Positions 21,640-33,439 of a stretch of 64,000 nucleotides of DNA are shown in pieces. Position 1 is the stretch's first letter. The number at the start of each line of letters is the position of its first letter. The DNA comes from Nectonema munidae (taxonomy: Eukaryota; Nematomorpha; Nectonematoida; Nectonematidae), in assembly GCA_030549495.1 (NCBI GenBank), contig JAUIRK010001008.1:124001-188000 (forward strand), given 5' to 3'. The translations under genes and the position numbers were made by a program. The notes beneath the pieces are model-generated. The model had not been told where the DNA came from and did no database searches. It was given only the letters and a program-made list of their open reading frames with translations.

Positions 21640-23215
21640 ATTCTCGAAGGAGGAGGAATGGGCGGGGCACCAGAATAGTTTAATTGAGAAATGGTTGCTT
21701 AGATTGTTTAATTTTTTCGATAGACTTAGTGTTGAAAGGGGAATTTTTCTGTTAAATTGTAGGTTTTTGATTATGTTTTGTGAGTCTATGAAAAAGATTA
21801 TGTGCTTGAATTTGGATGTAAATATGAAGGTTATCAATAATGTGGTTACATGATGTTAGAAGTGCTAGGGCTTCAGTTTTGTATGCGGAGGTGTTATGGT
21901 CTGTCTGCATTTGTTGTATGAAGAAAGGAATATCTGAATTGTGATTAAAAAAAAGCGTAAGCAGCGTTTGCTTTGTTACGTGATTTTGAACCATCAGTAA
22001 AAATTGAGAGTTGGTGGTGCGCAAGTGTTTTATGGATTTGAGTGCTAAGAATTTGTGGTGGCATATTTGAGTTGAGTATGGGGTGGATTTCGATGGGTGA
22101 ACTAGAGAGTATGGGTGTAGGTGTGGTAAAACTTTGTAGTGAGTAAGTTGTGACATATATTGTTCAAGAAGGGAATTGAAAAAGGTGAGTGAAGGGGAGG
22201 TGTGAGTTGAGTAAATGTTCGTGAAGTTATGTGGAGCTGGTGAAAAGTGGAAGGTAGATAGATATTTCTTAATTATGTTTTTCTTTAGGTTTAGGTGTAA
22301 GGCTAAAGTATGTGTGATAAGTTCAAGTTTTGACGTAAAAGTAGTGTGAAATGTGTTTGTGATTGTGAGTAAGCATAGGAGATGTATTTTATTGAGATGG
22401 CTTAATGAGTTCTGGAATTTGAGTGAGCTTTATATAGATGTACTTTGAGATTTTTGGACGAAGACCCCACATATATGAAATGGCTTTTCTAAGAGAGAAT
22501 AGGGTTGGTGAGAATTTTATGTATATGTTTTTGAGGTGAAGTGTAAATTTTTTTTTCGATTGAAATATGGCGCCTAGATATTTTATGTATAGTTCAGGAG
22601 TGAGTGATGTTGATATGTTTGGTTTCAGTGGTAATGGAGTTATTTTTTTTCGTGTGAAGTGTATAAGTTTTAGTTTATCTAAGTTAAAGGAGACTTTGTA
22701 GTTGGTGGCCATTTTTTGTATTTGTGTGATTAGATTTGCAGTGCGATTGATGTTGTTTAGTTGTAGTGTATTTGAGAAGCTAAATATGATATCATCAGAG
22801 TAGCATTGGGCAAAGTCTGAGTTTGAGTTCATAAAATTAAGAATGGGGTTGATGAGAATTAGCCATAGGATGTCTGATAGGCTACTCCTTGCGGAGTGGA
22901 GAGAGTTAGTTTCTGGGTGTATGTATTTTTGCTATGTAGCAAGATGAGAATGCGCTTTTGAAGATAGTTCTTTACGAATTGTATGTAGTGTATTTTTTAT
23001 CTATGAGGTTGTTGATGATTGCAGGGTGCCATGCTACATTGAAGGCATTTTCGATGTCTAGAAATGTGGTTGTTACGATATTTTAGTTATTTAATGTTTT
23101 TTTCAAGGTAAAGAGTTAGGCGAGATAGTGCCAATTCTGTGTTTTTATTTGGTAAATATGCGAGTTGATTCGGGTGTATTAGGTTATTTTTAAAGTTTTT
23201 AAAAATTAGGCTATT
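21640..23215 (-). pseudogene. Decayed LINE, relative of the 10.7 kb LINE
   Basis: Minus-strand frames mirror the intact LINE: NNLIHPNQLAYLPNKNTELA near 23190 (intact copy NNLIHPSQFAYLPHRNTESA), FAQCYSDDIIFSFSN (motif C) near 22800, and YIKYLGAIFQSKKKF near 22590. There is also FFIDSQNIIKNLQ near 21780 and LFWCPAHSS near 21670. It lacks the 5' end (the RT is entered in the middle) and the RNase H tail with the CCHC finger. Several stops and frame changes are present. Its base composition is A/T-rich like the surroundings, in contrast to the C-rich intact copy, as expected from long neutral decay. Confidence 0.8.
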
Positions 23216-24330
23216 CGTCCAGTAACTCATTCTGAAGAGATTCCTATGCCGATTGACCTTCAGTTTCATCAAAATTTTCTTTAGAAAGCTCTGAGACCGA
23301 GTTTGATAGTGAAAGAAGCGATTAAACATATAGTTTTTCTAACTTAGCATTTAATGAGACTAAACACCAGAGTGAACTTTTAGTTTCTCGGTTGAAAGAA
23401 AATAATCTTTTAACCAGAGAAACTAGAATAACAAAATATCGTTCAATGTTTGAAGTTTTTGAAGAATTTTTTTGTTTGAAGACAATTTGTGCTACTGTAG
23501 CAATATTTATACTCTTTTTGAAAAATTAAATTTATATTATGAAGCCTCACAATGGAGACTTTTTATTGATTCTTCAGTTAATACTACGAAAGCTGTACTC
23601 TTACATATAGGAAATGCTTTGCCATCAATACCAATCGCTTATTCAGCCTCTTTAAAAGAAAACTATGAAAACTTGAAATTTATACTAGAAAAAGTAAAAT
23701 ACAAAGAGCACAATTGGCTTCTCTGTGTGGATTTAAAAGTGGTGGCAATTTTAAACGGTTTGCAAACAGGTTACACTAAATTTATGTGTTTCCTGTGCCT
23801 ATGGAATTCTTAAGATTCTAATAAATATTACAAACAAAAACTTTGGCCAGAAAGATTGAGATCTAAAATAGACTTTTAAAACCCTCAAGCATGATGGCTC
23901 CAGTTTTTTATACTTGAAAGACAAATTCTTAAAAATAAGTGATGCAAAATTGAAAGATGGTATTTTTGTTGGACCTCAAATACGGCAATTGATGGAGGAT
24001 GAAAACTTTGACGAGACCATTAATGAGTTGGAAGCTAATGCTTGGAAAATTCTCAAAAATGTTTGCAAATATTTTGTAGGACGCATAAATCTGAAGACTA
24101 CAAATTAATTGTCTCAATTAATTAAAGCCTATGAAATGCTTGGTTGTCGCATGTCTCTAAATGTCCATTTTTTGGATTTTTTAAGAAAATCTATCTGATG
24201 TAAGCGATGAACATGGGGAAAGGTTTCACAAAGATATTTCAAAAATTGAAAACCACTACAAAGGAAAATCGAGCCGGAATATGCTGGCTGACTATTGTAG
24301 GACATTGTATAGAGAAGAAAAAGAAAATAT
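23216..24330 (+). pseudogene. Unnamed arthropod-type protein family, copy 2, nearly full order
   Basis: Plus-strand blocks: a Ser/Glu-rich start near 23220-23340, then SRLKENNLLTRETRITKYRS, WRLFIDSS with VLLHIGNALPSIPIAYS (113-codon frame from 23472), and EHNWLLCVDLKVVAILNG, followed by YTKFMCFLCLW. A gap follows, then KLKDGIFVGPQIRQLMEDEN (23950) and VSDEHGERFHKDISKIE with ADYCRTLYREEK (24200-24310). Interruptions show a pseudogene. The Cys pair and the conserved D/H positions hint at an enzyme or nucleic-acid role, but I know no function. The family is often found repeated next to transposons. Confidence 0.6.
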
Positions 24331-24392
24331 TCACAGAAAAAACATAAATATTAAAAATAAATTTTTTTCATACTTTTATTTGTACATGTATT

Positions 24393-24760
24393 CAGTAGTG
24401 GGTTTCAAATTTTTTATCAGCCGGTTCTGTTACAAGAAGTCAAATTTTTCAGCAAATAAACTTGAAAGTAAATGATAGTCGAAATCTACGTATTATATCA
24501 GATACGTTGGCCATTAACCGGTTAATAACCCAAATGTACAGAGAAAACAAGCACGATACACATGGTAACAAACCTGGTCACCACTTGTATAAATAAAATA
24601 TGCACTAAATCACTAACGAAACGTAACGTCCCAACGGTTTCGGTTCTTTTCGGATGAGAGGCAGAAGACAACTGATAGCGACTAGTCGGTTCGCCGAACT
24701 CACAAAATTCCGTGAGACAGTTCTAACGAACCGGTGCGAACCTGCTGAATCCCACTACTG
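24393..24760. mobile_element. hAT MITE, 368 bp, with 8 bp target duplication
   Basis: Ends are inverted: CAGTAGTGGGTTTCA at the left, and the inverse of CAGTAGTGGGATTCAGCAG at the right. The flanks are CATGTATT (24385-24392) and TATGTATT (24761-24768), a near-perfect 8 bp duplication as expected for hAT. Inside are GC-richer blocks (GTTTCGGTTCTTTTCGGATG) but no coding capacity. Confidence 0.8.
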
Positions 24761-24768
24761 TATGTATT

Positions 24769-26195
24769 GTAATTTTATATATACACATAATAGGTAGATA
24801 TATTTACGAAAACGTAAATAACAAAAAATATGAGGCATTTTGAATATAAAGAGATTACTTTTTAGAAAATAACAGTTTAGGCTATTAGAAAATGTAATGT
24901 TTTAGCTTTTAGCAAAAATTTGTTGGACAATGTAATTTGTCAAAGAAATTTTTTGATTGACAGAACTGTAAAGTAAAAGATTACCATAAAATGTTATACC
25001 ATTTCTCTCTTGGCCTTTAACACAGTTTTTTCTATAAGAAAATTAAAAAAAACTTCAAAATTAGTTCAGATTACCCCAGTCTACCCTACATTAAATATTT
25101 ATAACATAATGACGCTGATGATATTGATTTAAGATGTAAATTTAATCACAAGATGAATTAGAAGAGTTTGTTGAAGTATATAATGAAGAGAAAAGTCCAA
25201 CGAAGAAAGTATTTACATTTAACTTAATTAAAAAATAATTTATTCTCTACAACGAACACAAGAATAGAACTGAAAATTTGGTGAAGAATAAAATAAATCA
25301 ATGAAATGGAAACCCCATTAGCAGTGACGGTTTTAAGGGGGCAGTTTTTTGGCTAGACCCCATGTTCGCCCCTCCATATCAAATACCTATTTTACTGGAT
25401 TTAAAATTTACTCGAAACTTTTTATAATTTAATTTTTTGGAATGGGTTTTGCATTCAGAGGAAGAAATATCTCTCTTATTTTGACGGGTGAATCTTAGAC
25501 CAAGAGTACTCTTAATTTGATTTTCATTCATTGGACTAATTCAAAGAAAAAAAGTAAAACATATGTATTTGGTAAATTGCAAAATTTATAAAAAATTATC
25601 GATTTAAAAACTTGGCCCTTGTTTGTCCCCCTCACTTTTGAAAATCTAGAACCGCCACTCACTCGATTAAACGAGATTACATTGTTGCAAAAGAGAATTT
25701 TAAGATCTATTTTCCTACTCCTGAGATATAATGCTAATTCTAATTAAAAATTTGTATTGCTGAATAGTTTAAAAATAAAGGAGATATGGAAAATTCAACT
25801 ATACTTAAGTTTGATTTTAGATAACATGTTCCTCCATGTATCGTTGATTTATTTACTTTTTCTTGCAATTACAGTAATCAAAACCTTAGAAATCCACTTA
25901 AACAGTACATCGAAGGAACTAAAATGCTAAGTGTAAATAAGCTGTTACTTATAAAATTCTTCTGTGCTCGAATAGCTTTGTTGAGATAATTGATAAATGG
26001 GCGTGACTAATTTGTGCCAACCTCAAGTAAGCTTCTTTATAAAAACATGATTTTTATTTTATAGTTTAAATAATACTCTAAAACTAATATGTATTTAATT
26101 TCAAGAATTTTCATTGACAGAATTTTTTTTATTTCAATTTATTCTTTATTTATTTACTAATATTCATTATGATTACACTTCATTTATAATTTTTT
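24769..26195. other. AT-rich stretch with one hAT-like MITE
   Basis: Outside the MITE at 25322-25660 no gene or clear repeat was recognised. Confidence 0.35.
25322..25660. mobile_element. hAT-like MITE, about 340 bp
   Basis: The left end is CAGTGACGGTTTTA and the right end is the inverse of GAGTGGCGGTTCTAGA. G/C runs (AAGGGGGCAG at the left, TCCCCCTCAC at the right) lie just inside. A clear 8 bp target duplication was not seen, so this is assigned by its CAGTGRCGG ends alone. Confidence 0.5.
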
Positions 26196-26208
26196 CATTT
26201 CCTTATTT

Positions 26209-26459
26209 TTAGGAGCTATTTTCGAACATATTGTTTGTTCGTAAATTAATAATTTTATCTATGTAACTAATGTATTCCCCTTCAGTAAGGCCTAATTCGA
26301 CATACTCAGTAAGTTCCTCACGGCGTTTTAGTTTTATGCAGCTCATTACCCTCGCAAATTTATGATTCACTAGAATCCTAAAATTATCCCAGTTTGCTTG
26401 ACTATAAAGGCACCTCATCACTCTATACCCATTGTCAGCGATGGTTTTGGATCTAAAAA
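26209..26459 (-). CDS. Candidate last exon of an unrecognised gene
   Basis: On the minus strand, a splice acceptor made of T's and AG near 26460 opens a frame. It reads SKTIADNGYRVMRCLY ... NWDNFRILVNHKFARVMSC ... RREELTEYVELGLTEGEYIS and stops at 26209. Composition is that of ordinary protein, not of the A/T-rich noise around it. AATAAA signals follow within about 80 bases of the stop. No domain is recognised and no upstream exon was found. It could also be a transposon relic. Confidence 0.35.
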
Positions 26460-26479
26460 AAACTATCGCCGACAAGGTT

Positions 26480-27375
26480 TTATGATCAGAAACAAATAAA
26501 ACTGGAAAAAAGCGACTGAAGTCAATAAGGGCATATGATTGAAAAAATTATTATCAGATCCATCATGTACTTATTTAGCGTATCAAAATAATAGTCAAAA
26601 TACAGATGACTATGAATCTTCAACCAATTTAGTTAAGCCTTTCCCAGCTGTGCTATTAGTATTATATAACTAAAGAGTCTAGTGTGTTGAACACTTAGGT
26701 GAACCATTTGTAACACCATATCGGAAGACAGAAATTATCCTTCGATTAACTGGTAAACCATCAGAATGCTTCCTTTACATAATTACTTAATTAAGAAAGA
26801 GACAGGTAGTAAACACTCAAAATAACCAGATGTTCACCGTTACCAATATCAGGCTTCAAGACTCTCGAATCTTCTAAATTGCTAATTGTTAAACTACAAA
26901 GACTTAATCTTTCTTGTACACCAATCGTAAGGCTTTAGAGTAGTTTCTTCGGAAATCTAAAAATATCATATATCTAAGGAGGTGAATAGAATTTTTAGCT
27001 TTGGATTTGGCTTAGTTCTTGTAGTAGACATCTAAATCTGAACAATCTCATTATAATAAGCGCAATTTTAATAATGACTTCTTCAGTGGAGGAAGTCTTA
27101 TTCTTTGCATGACTTATATATTATATGGCTAGATACTACTTGAGAGTAAAGTGGTCCCTTTAATACTACATTTGTTTGGCATAAGTGTTTAGTTGAGAAA
27201 GATAGTATTTTTGATTACATTTCGACATTTCTGTTTGTAGATAACCTGAGTTTATTTTAATGCTTATTTGAATTGTAGACCGCCTATCTTTGCTTGGTTA
27301 ACGCTTATGACTGGTACTTGTTTTGCATAGAAAACCTTTAATTATTTGTAGAACTGGATATTTATTTGTCAAAAC
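26480..27375. other. AT-rich stretch, no gene seen
   Basis: No similarity or repeat structure that I can name. Confidence 0.3.
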
Positions 27376-27704
27376 CAGGGGCGCATATCTTCATAATTAT
27401 TGGGTGGGGGGGGGGGGGGCAAATGATATTTTAGCAATTTTTAAATTACTGGTCTAAAAATACCACAGGAGAACAAATAGTCAAGTAATCTTTTAAAATA
27501 GAGTGTATACCTCAAAAACGTGAATTTATAAGGCTACTTTATATTTTTTATACAAAATTGCTAAAATTTAAAAATTATATTTCTTGCGAAAATATTTAAA
27601 TTAAATTTACATAAGGCATATACACTAGTTTAAAAAAATCCAAAATTATTGGGGCAAATAAGCTTTTCGCCCCCTCCCCCTCGCCCCCACCATGTGCGAC
27701 CCTG
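27376..27704. mobile_element. G-rich hAT-like MITE, about 330 bp
   Basis: The left end is CAGGGGCGCATATCTTCAT followed by a long G run. The right end is the inverse of CAGGGTCGCACATGG with a C-rich stretch inside it. The first 200 bases match, in inverted orientation, the right end of the element at 29316-32536, so both belong to one family. The flanking 8-mers (GTCAAAAC and ACCCGAAC) agree only in part. Confidence 0.6.
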
Positions 27705-29307
27705 ACCCGAACTTCATGCTCTCTAACAGTCTAACATATACTAGAAAATATGACTTATTTATTCATGTTACTCACACGCGATCCAGTTTTTAGAATTTAT
27801 AACATTATAGCAGTTTGGGTTTTGGTTGAAATTTTTGGAAACAAAATCTTAGCAAAAAAATGTTGTGTCAATTTTTAGAAATATTATAAACTGTTATCTT
27901 GCTCTAAAGGGTTACCTTTATATAATAATTTCTTTGCATCGTTTTGAAAAGACCCTCCACATTATAAGTGTATCTATTTTTTAAAAATTTTCCGAAACAA
28001 ATATTTCACTAAATTAAGCTTCTTTAATATGCAGATATTAATATTTTTGATCTTTAGTGTTCAGGAGTCTGCGGAAGTAATTCAAGAAAAGAGCAATGCG
28101 AATAATCATTAACTGAGAATATCAAGTGTTACGACGCGAAAGTACAAAAATGGAAAAAGGTGCTATCTTTCTTTGTCTTGCAAAATATTTTGTCTAATAA
28201 TATTTTTATTTACGATTTTTTTACTACTTTTATTTTTTCAAATGAATACATATAAATAAAAGTAACTAAAATAATTATTTTTATTTATATGTACATTTCA
28301 AAAAAAATAAAAGTAGTAAAAAAAATTATTTATTATTTTAAAATTTTGCGAACTTTATCCCTCTTGTTTCTAAATGGCGTTTTCTTAAAAATTCAATAGA
28401 TCTTTACCCAAAATTTAATAATTGTTTATATTAATGGTTTTTAAGGTCAATTTCATTACTTTTTTTCAAACAAGGCGATATTTAAAACAAAGTATAATTT
28501 ATTTATTTATTTTTCAAGATTTATTTTTTAACTTTTATTTCAGTTAGATACTACGTTTTTATTTCTTATCATTTTTTATGGCCCATTTTAAATTCCTAAA
28601 AAAATTTAATACAAAAAGTCTAGAAGATATTAGTGCACCCAGCAGCTTTTATTAGCCTTTTGTACCACTCCATTAGTAAACAAAATAAAATTTTTCAACA
28701 CAATCGAGAAAAATACAGCGGTGTATTAGTGAATACACCCGTACTCTTATTGTCAAATTTAATATGTTAATAAATTTCGAGTCTACCATATTTTCTGCTT
28801 TGTGAGTCATGGTCGAATACAGAAAAATAAGATCGGCATATTGCTTACAAATCTCTAAATTTTTCGAATTAATGATTACAATCTAAAATTTTTGTTTTAT
28901 TTTATCTAGTTCAAAATAATTTTATAACGTTATAAATTAACAATATTTTAAAAGTTTTTCAGCGATAAAATTATTCCTTACTTACAATTGTACTCCATTT
29001 ATTTATATATCGTAATGTTGCATAATCTGTGAAATGAATACTATTTTTACCTTCAAATTTCTTGGTCCTAAAATATTAAAATAATTTTATTTTTTGCTGT
29101 TAAAAGTTATCTACTAATTTTTAGTTAAATTAAAAGTTATCTTTTTTACTACGGTTAGTATATTTACAAAATATATGTACCTATTTCTAATTGATAATAT
29201 TTGTAATGAATATAGGAGTCTAAAAATTATATTTATAATAAAAATTCAAGTTTTTTAAAAAGATTTTTTATGCCCCTCCCTAATTCTGACAAGGGAGAGG
29301 GGAGGTG
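27705..29307. other. Very AT-rich stretch, no gene seen
   Basis: No frame or repeat that I can support. The G/C-rich bit just before 29308 belongs to an older G-rich repeat that the next element interrupts. Confidence 0.3.
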
Positions 29308-29762
29308 GTTTAAGACAGGGGCCCACATCCGGGGGGGGGGGGGGAGCGAAAATGACCTTCGCCCCCCAATAATTTTCTATAAGTAAGAGTTACTGCTTAT
29401 TTATAAAACATTTATGATGATCGCTAGAAGGAATGCATACTTTCGAATCAATCAAACATCATGCCAAGCTGCTCTGAAATTCCTATCGAACATATTTTAC
29501 AGACGATGCGTGAGAGCTATATAATAATAATCCATTGCTTCAATATGCACACAGGTCACAGAGCAAACACATGTTGATGATCCGCTAGATTTTCTCATCT
29601 TCTGTCGCGGTGATTCTATTTCCCTTTCTATCTCCTTTGTTTTTCCCTTCCGCTTTCTCTGCTAAAACTCAATCATTCACTCAAGCTCATTCAAGCTCTC
29701 TTCTTTCATTCAAGCCCTCTTCTCTTGTTAAGCTCTCCTATCTCATTCAGCTCTCTTCTCTC

Positions 29763-29960
29763 CAGTGACGTAGCTAGGCTGGGCATGAGAGGCCGTGCCC
29801 ACACTCCTATGTACCGCATGGTGCCTCCATGCATCTTATGCGATATCAGTTTTTGAAAATTTCTCCAATGAAAGGATCAAAAAAGTATAAATAATGTTGC
29901 GCAAGTTTTTTGTTTTTAAATTGTGCCCCTTCTATCAACTTTTTTTTGGCTACACCACTG
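29763..29960. mobile_element. hAT MITE, 198 bp
   Basis: Ends: CAGTGACGTAGCTAGGCTGG and the inverse of CAGTGGTGTAGCCAAA. Flanks are CTTCTCTC and CTTCTGTC, an 8 bp duplication with one change. Its ends resemble those of the 2.5 kb insertion at 34546-37042. It sits after a pyrimidine-rich run of short CTCATTCAAGCTCT repeats (29660-29760). Confidence 0.75.
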
Positions 29961-30476
29961 CTTCTGTCTAATTTGCATTTAGAGTTAAATTAAAATAGTT
30001 TTCAATCGTTACAATTTTATATCAAAGAAATATTGTTAGACTCGCGCTAAGATTTTTTTTCAACAAAAGTCTTAATCTTTATCACTACGTTTGTTACATT
30101 TTGTAACATTTGAAAACTTTAATTTTTTCAAGTCAAGAAATTTTTTTCAATAGTTATTTGGGAATGAATATTTTGACTATCTATTCAGTTTAAAAGCAAG
30201 AATGCTCTATTTGCTTAATATTTGAGCTGAGATATTTTTTATAATGTTCGATTGTTAAATTTTATAAGTAACACTGTACATAATCAAATAACTTTTTTAA
30301 AGAAAATTTGTTGATTATTATAATAAAAATATAATATCGAAACAAAATGTTTCAATTGTTTAAAATGTGCTTGATCTATTTATGACAGCTGTCAGAATTT
30401 TATTTGTAGACAAATATTCAAAAAACGCAATGATTTTCTTTTCTCGTATACTTTGATTTATGTTAGTTTGGTCCTC

Positions 30477-30686
30477 GGACAATTCGCCCCATTATTTTCA
30501 TATGACAGTTCGTCCCATGGACAATTCGCCCCATTATTTTTATAAGACATTTCGTCCCATGGACAATTCGCCCCATTATTTTCATAAGACATTTTGTTTC
30601 ATGGACAATTCACCCCGTTATTTTCATAAGACATTTTGTCTCATGGTCAATTTTAAAAAATTTAGAGATAAAATGATTAATTTGAA
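30477..30686 (+). repeat. Tandem repeat, 42 bp unit, five copies
   Basis: GGACAATTCGCCCCATTATT recurs at 30477, 30519, 30561, 30603 and, altered, at 30645. Because 42 is a multiple of three, the array makes an 82-codon frame with a repeated MDNSPHYFHKTF peptide, which I do not take as a gene. An inverted echo (TATGGGGCGAAATC) near 30780 suggests that the array is one arm of a MITE-like element. Confidence 0.75.
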
Positions 30687-31094
30687 AAATTTAATAGAGA
30701 TAAAATAAACAAGAATATAAAATTTTTTAATAATTTTACACATAATAAGCAAAGATGGATGAAACAAATAGCCTATGTCTATGGGGCGAAATCTCTTTCG
30801 ATCATTAGTTTAATAATTTTTTAATTATATGGGTTAGCTACTTAAACGTTGGTTTTTGCTGCTTATAAAAACTTGAAGATATCAAATAAACTCTCATTCT
30901 TTATGCCTCTTATTATTTTGAAATTATTCTAAGAACAGACGGTTCCATTTTAAAATAGTGAAAATTGCTTTATTAGTTTATTTTGTTTCCTTTCTCTCTT
31001 ATGTTAATTATGTAGCAAATTTTTCAATTTTGAGTAAAAGGTGTATTTTCATTGACAAGGCACTGATGTACCGCTTATGTCAAACTATGAATAA

Positions 31095-31180
31095 ATTCGT
31101 ATCGATGAGGAATCGAATCCAGAAGCTTCCGTGCTGAGTCCATCATCTCAACTAACCTGCCATGTCACCCATAGAGTATG
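31095..31180 (-). ncRNA. tRNA-like Pol III promoter boxes, SINE head candidate
   Basis: On the minus strand TAGTTGAGATG fits the A box (TRGYNNANNNG) and GATTCGATTCC fits the B box with one change; they lie 24 bases apart. No clean clover-leaf or acceptor stem could be drawn, so it is more likely a SINE head or worn tRNA relic than a working tRNA gene. Confidence 0.3.
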
Positions 31181-31706
31181 CTGTAGGGGATACGTCAAAT
31201 TAGTTTTCAAAAAACTTAAGTTATGCTCTAAAATTTTTTAGTTTTTTTGTAGCTCTATAACTTTTTCTGATAGACTTTTTTTCCTTAAAAGTTATTATAA
31301 AAGGCAAATCATTGCAAAATGTTAACAGTTATTTTACTTTTTGTAGCTTGTATCAATTTAGCTTTTAAAGTATTTTTGAATGATGCTGAGTAAAACGAAA
31401 TAATGCGATCTTAATTTTTTGTTTTATTTTTATTTGCACAATTATAACTTCGTTTTTTTACCCTTGTCCCTGAATCAATCACATTTTTTCATATAAACAT
31501 CGCAGGGTGTCTAGTAGACTCTTTGCCTTTAGACTACATTCACTCATATAAAACTATCCAACCTTCAGTTATTTGTTTTCTCTATGAATCAAATATCCTT
31601 TCATCAATTCCTGTAATGTGCCTGGTAGACTACTTCATTTTTCAAATGAAAAGCCTATTCCACCCCCTAACAATTTTGGATTTTTTTAAACTAGTGTATA
31701 TTCGAT

Positions 31707-32300
31707 GGTTGTATGTAAAAATGCCCCCAGAAAAAATGCCCCGGAAAAAATGCCCCCAATTAAAAAGTAGGAAAAAATTCCCCCTAATTTTTCATTTTCA
31801 TGATTTTTTTAAATTATATAAATATTTTTATTTGGTATCACGAAAGGCTAAATTTCTAAAATTTCTTAATCTATAGGGTTTTTTTCTTTATAAAGTTCTT
31901 GAAAACAATAGCAAAAGTGCAGATTTGTGGGAATGTGTTCTTAAAATCAGTTAAAACACAAATTATATTTAGAAAGTGTTCTGATACACACAAAGTCCAA
32001 AAATATTTGCTGTTTTATAAATTTTTTTTGTATTTAAAAATTTTTCCTATGCTGAGTTTTTTTAGTTTACTTTAATTAAATTTTAAATGTTTTAGATGAA
32101 AAGTTAACTTTTTGTTTTTTTTTACAAAAATCTTTATTTGACATCTTTTTTAAAAAAAAATTTTTTTTTAATTTTAATTAATAATTTTTTGAAATTTTTT
32201 GTGTTGGGGCATTTTTTCCTAATTTTAAATTGGGGCATTTTTTCGGTTGCATTTTTACTGGGGTTCCTACTTTTTAATTGGGGCATTTTTTCTGCGCACC
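31707..32300. mobile_element. Mutator-like MITE, 594 bp, with perfect 9 bp duplication
   Basis: Both flanks read ATATTCGAT (31698-31706 and 32301-32309). The arms are inverted and consist of the motif AAAAAATGCCCC repeated several times, with AATTAAAAAGTAGG in both arms. The 9 bp duplication fits Mutator-type elements. The middle is A/T-rich without a gene; 117- and 69-codon frames across the arms are artefacts. Confidence 0.75.
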
Positions 32301-32544
32301 ATATTCGATATGCAAATTTAATTAAAATATTTTCGCTGGAAGTATAGTATTTAAATTCACCAAATTTGTAAAAAAAAATATAAAGTAGTTTTATAAATTT
32401 AGGTATGCGCTGAATACACTCTATTTTAAACGATTGCTTGAATATTTGGTCTCCCGTGGTATTTCCAGACCACTAATTTTGAAAATTGCAACATAAAAAT
32501 TCCGCCCCCTAATAATTTTGAGGATGTGCGCCCCTGGTTTAAGA

Positions 32545-33430
32545 CCCCCCCCCCCCCCTTTGTAAAACTTATTTTAAATTTTAACTATTACACTTTAATT
32601 TTTGATTTTTTTGACTTTTCCTAAAATAAAAAATAGTAACGACGAGAGGGGGGGGGGGTCTTTTGAACCCTTCCTTTTTTCAATTTTTGTATGCATATTA
32701 AATTTAAATTTTAAAAACAATTATTATTGAACTAAAAAGTTCACATTAAATAAAAAATACACTAATTTTGATTAATATTTATAGTATCATGGTTGTAAAA
32801 CCAATTGTCTTTTTTTTGATTTTTCAGTTTTGTAATATTCAATACACAGTAATATTCATGGACACAAAAATTACAGGCTTATTAAAAGTTATACTAATAA
32901 ATAAATAAAAATATCTTTCATAAGATTACAAGTTTAAAACCGGAGACAATTCCTCAAAAGTTTTTCCACGATCTTTTGAAACATCAAAAGAATGAAGACG
33001 TTCGATAACACTCTAAGAATTTTTATTATAACCAATCAAATAAGATTATTCTTAAATTTTCAATGTGTTAAATATGATACTTGCTTATAACACACTTATG
33101 ATATAATGAACTAATTGTTACACTATGAAAAAAGTGAATATGAAAATTAATTTATCAAAAACATCACTGAATTCTAAAGTAAAAATCTTTGACTATTGCG
33201 ACTAGTACAAAGTATTCTTGAAATCTGAAAGTATTTTCACTCATCGAAGTTATTGTAGTGTTATGAAGTGTAAATCAATAGATTGACCACATTTATTGTT
33301 GGTATACATACTAACTAAAGCAATCAAGTTTAATTAAGTTTAGAAAGTGAATTCATTTCCAAAAAAGAATAGCAAAACTAAAAAAATTAACTGCATTGTA
33401 AACAAAAAGTAAAAGCATGTTTTGTGCAAA
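32545..33430. other. AT-rich stretch, remnant of a G-rich repeat at its start
   Basis: The first 150 bases (C run, then a GACGAG plus G-run edge near 32640-32660) are the right half of the repeat split by the 29316 element. The rest shows nothing that I can name. Confidence 0.35.
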
Positions 33431-33439
33431 CAGATTTTT

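Larger units (their letters stand above)
29316..32536. mobile_element. hAT-type element, 3.2 kb, with perfect 8 bp duplication
   Basis: The element starts CAGGGGCCCACATCCGG with a G run. It ends with the inverse of CAGGGGCGCACATCC. Both flanks read GTTTAAGA (29308-29315 and 32537-32544), a perfect 8 bp target duplication as for hAT. No transposase is visible. The inside holds a smaller hAT MITE (29763), a 42 bp tandem array (30477), a tRNA-like sequence (31100) and a Mutator-like MITE (31707), so it has served as a landing site. It inserted into an older G-rich repeat whose halves lie at 29270-29307 and 32545-32690. Confidence 0.75.

Noticed and set aside
30460-30708. 82-codon frame with a repeated MDNSPHYFHKTF peptide
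   Set aside because: It arises because the 42 bp tandem unit is a multiple of three; no start context or family.
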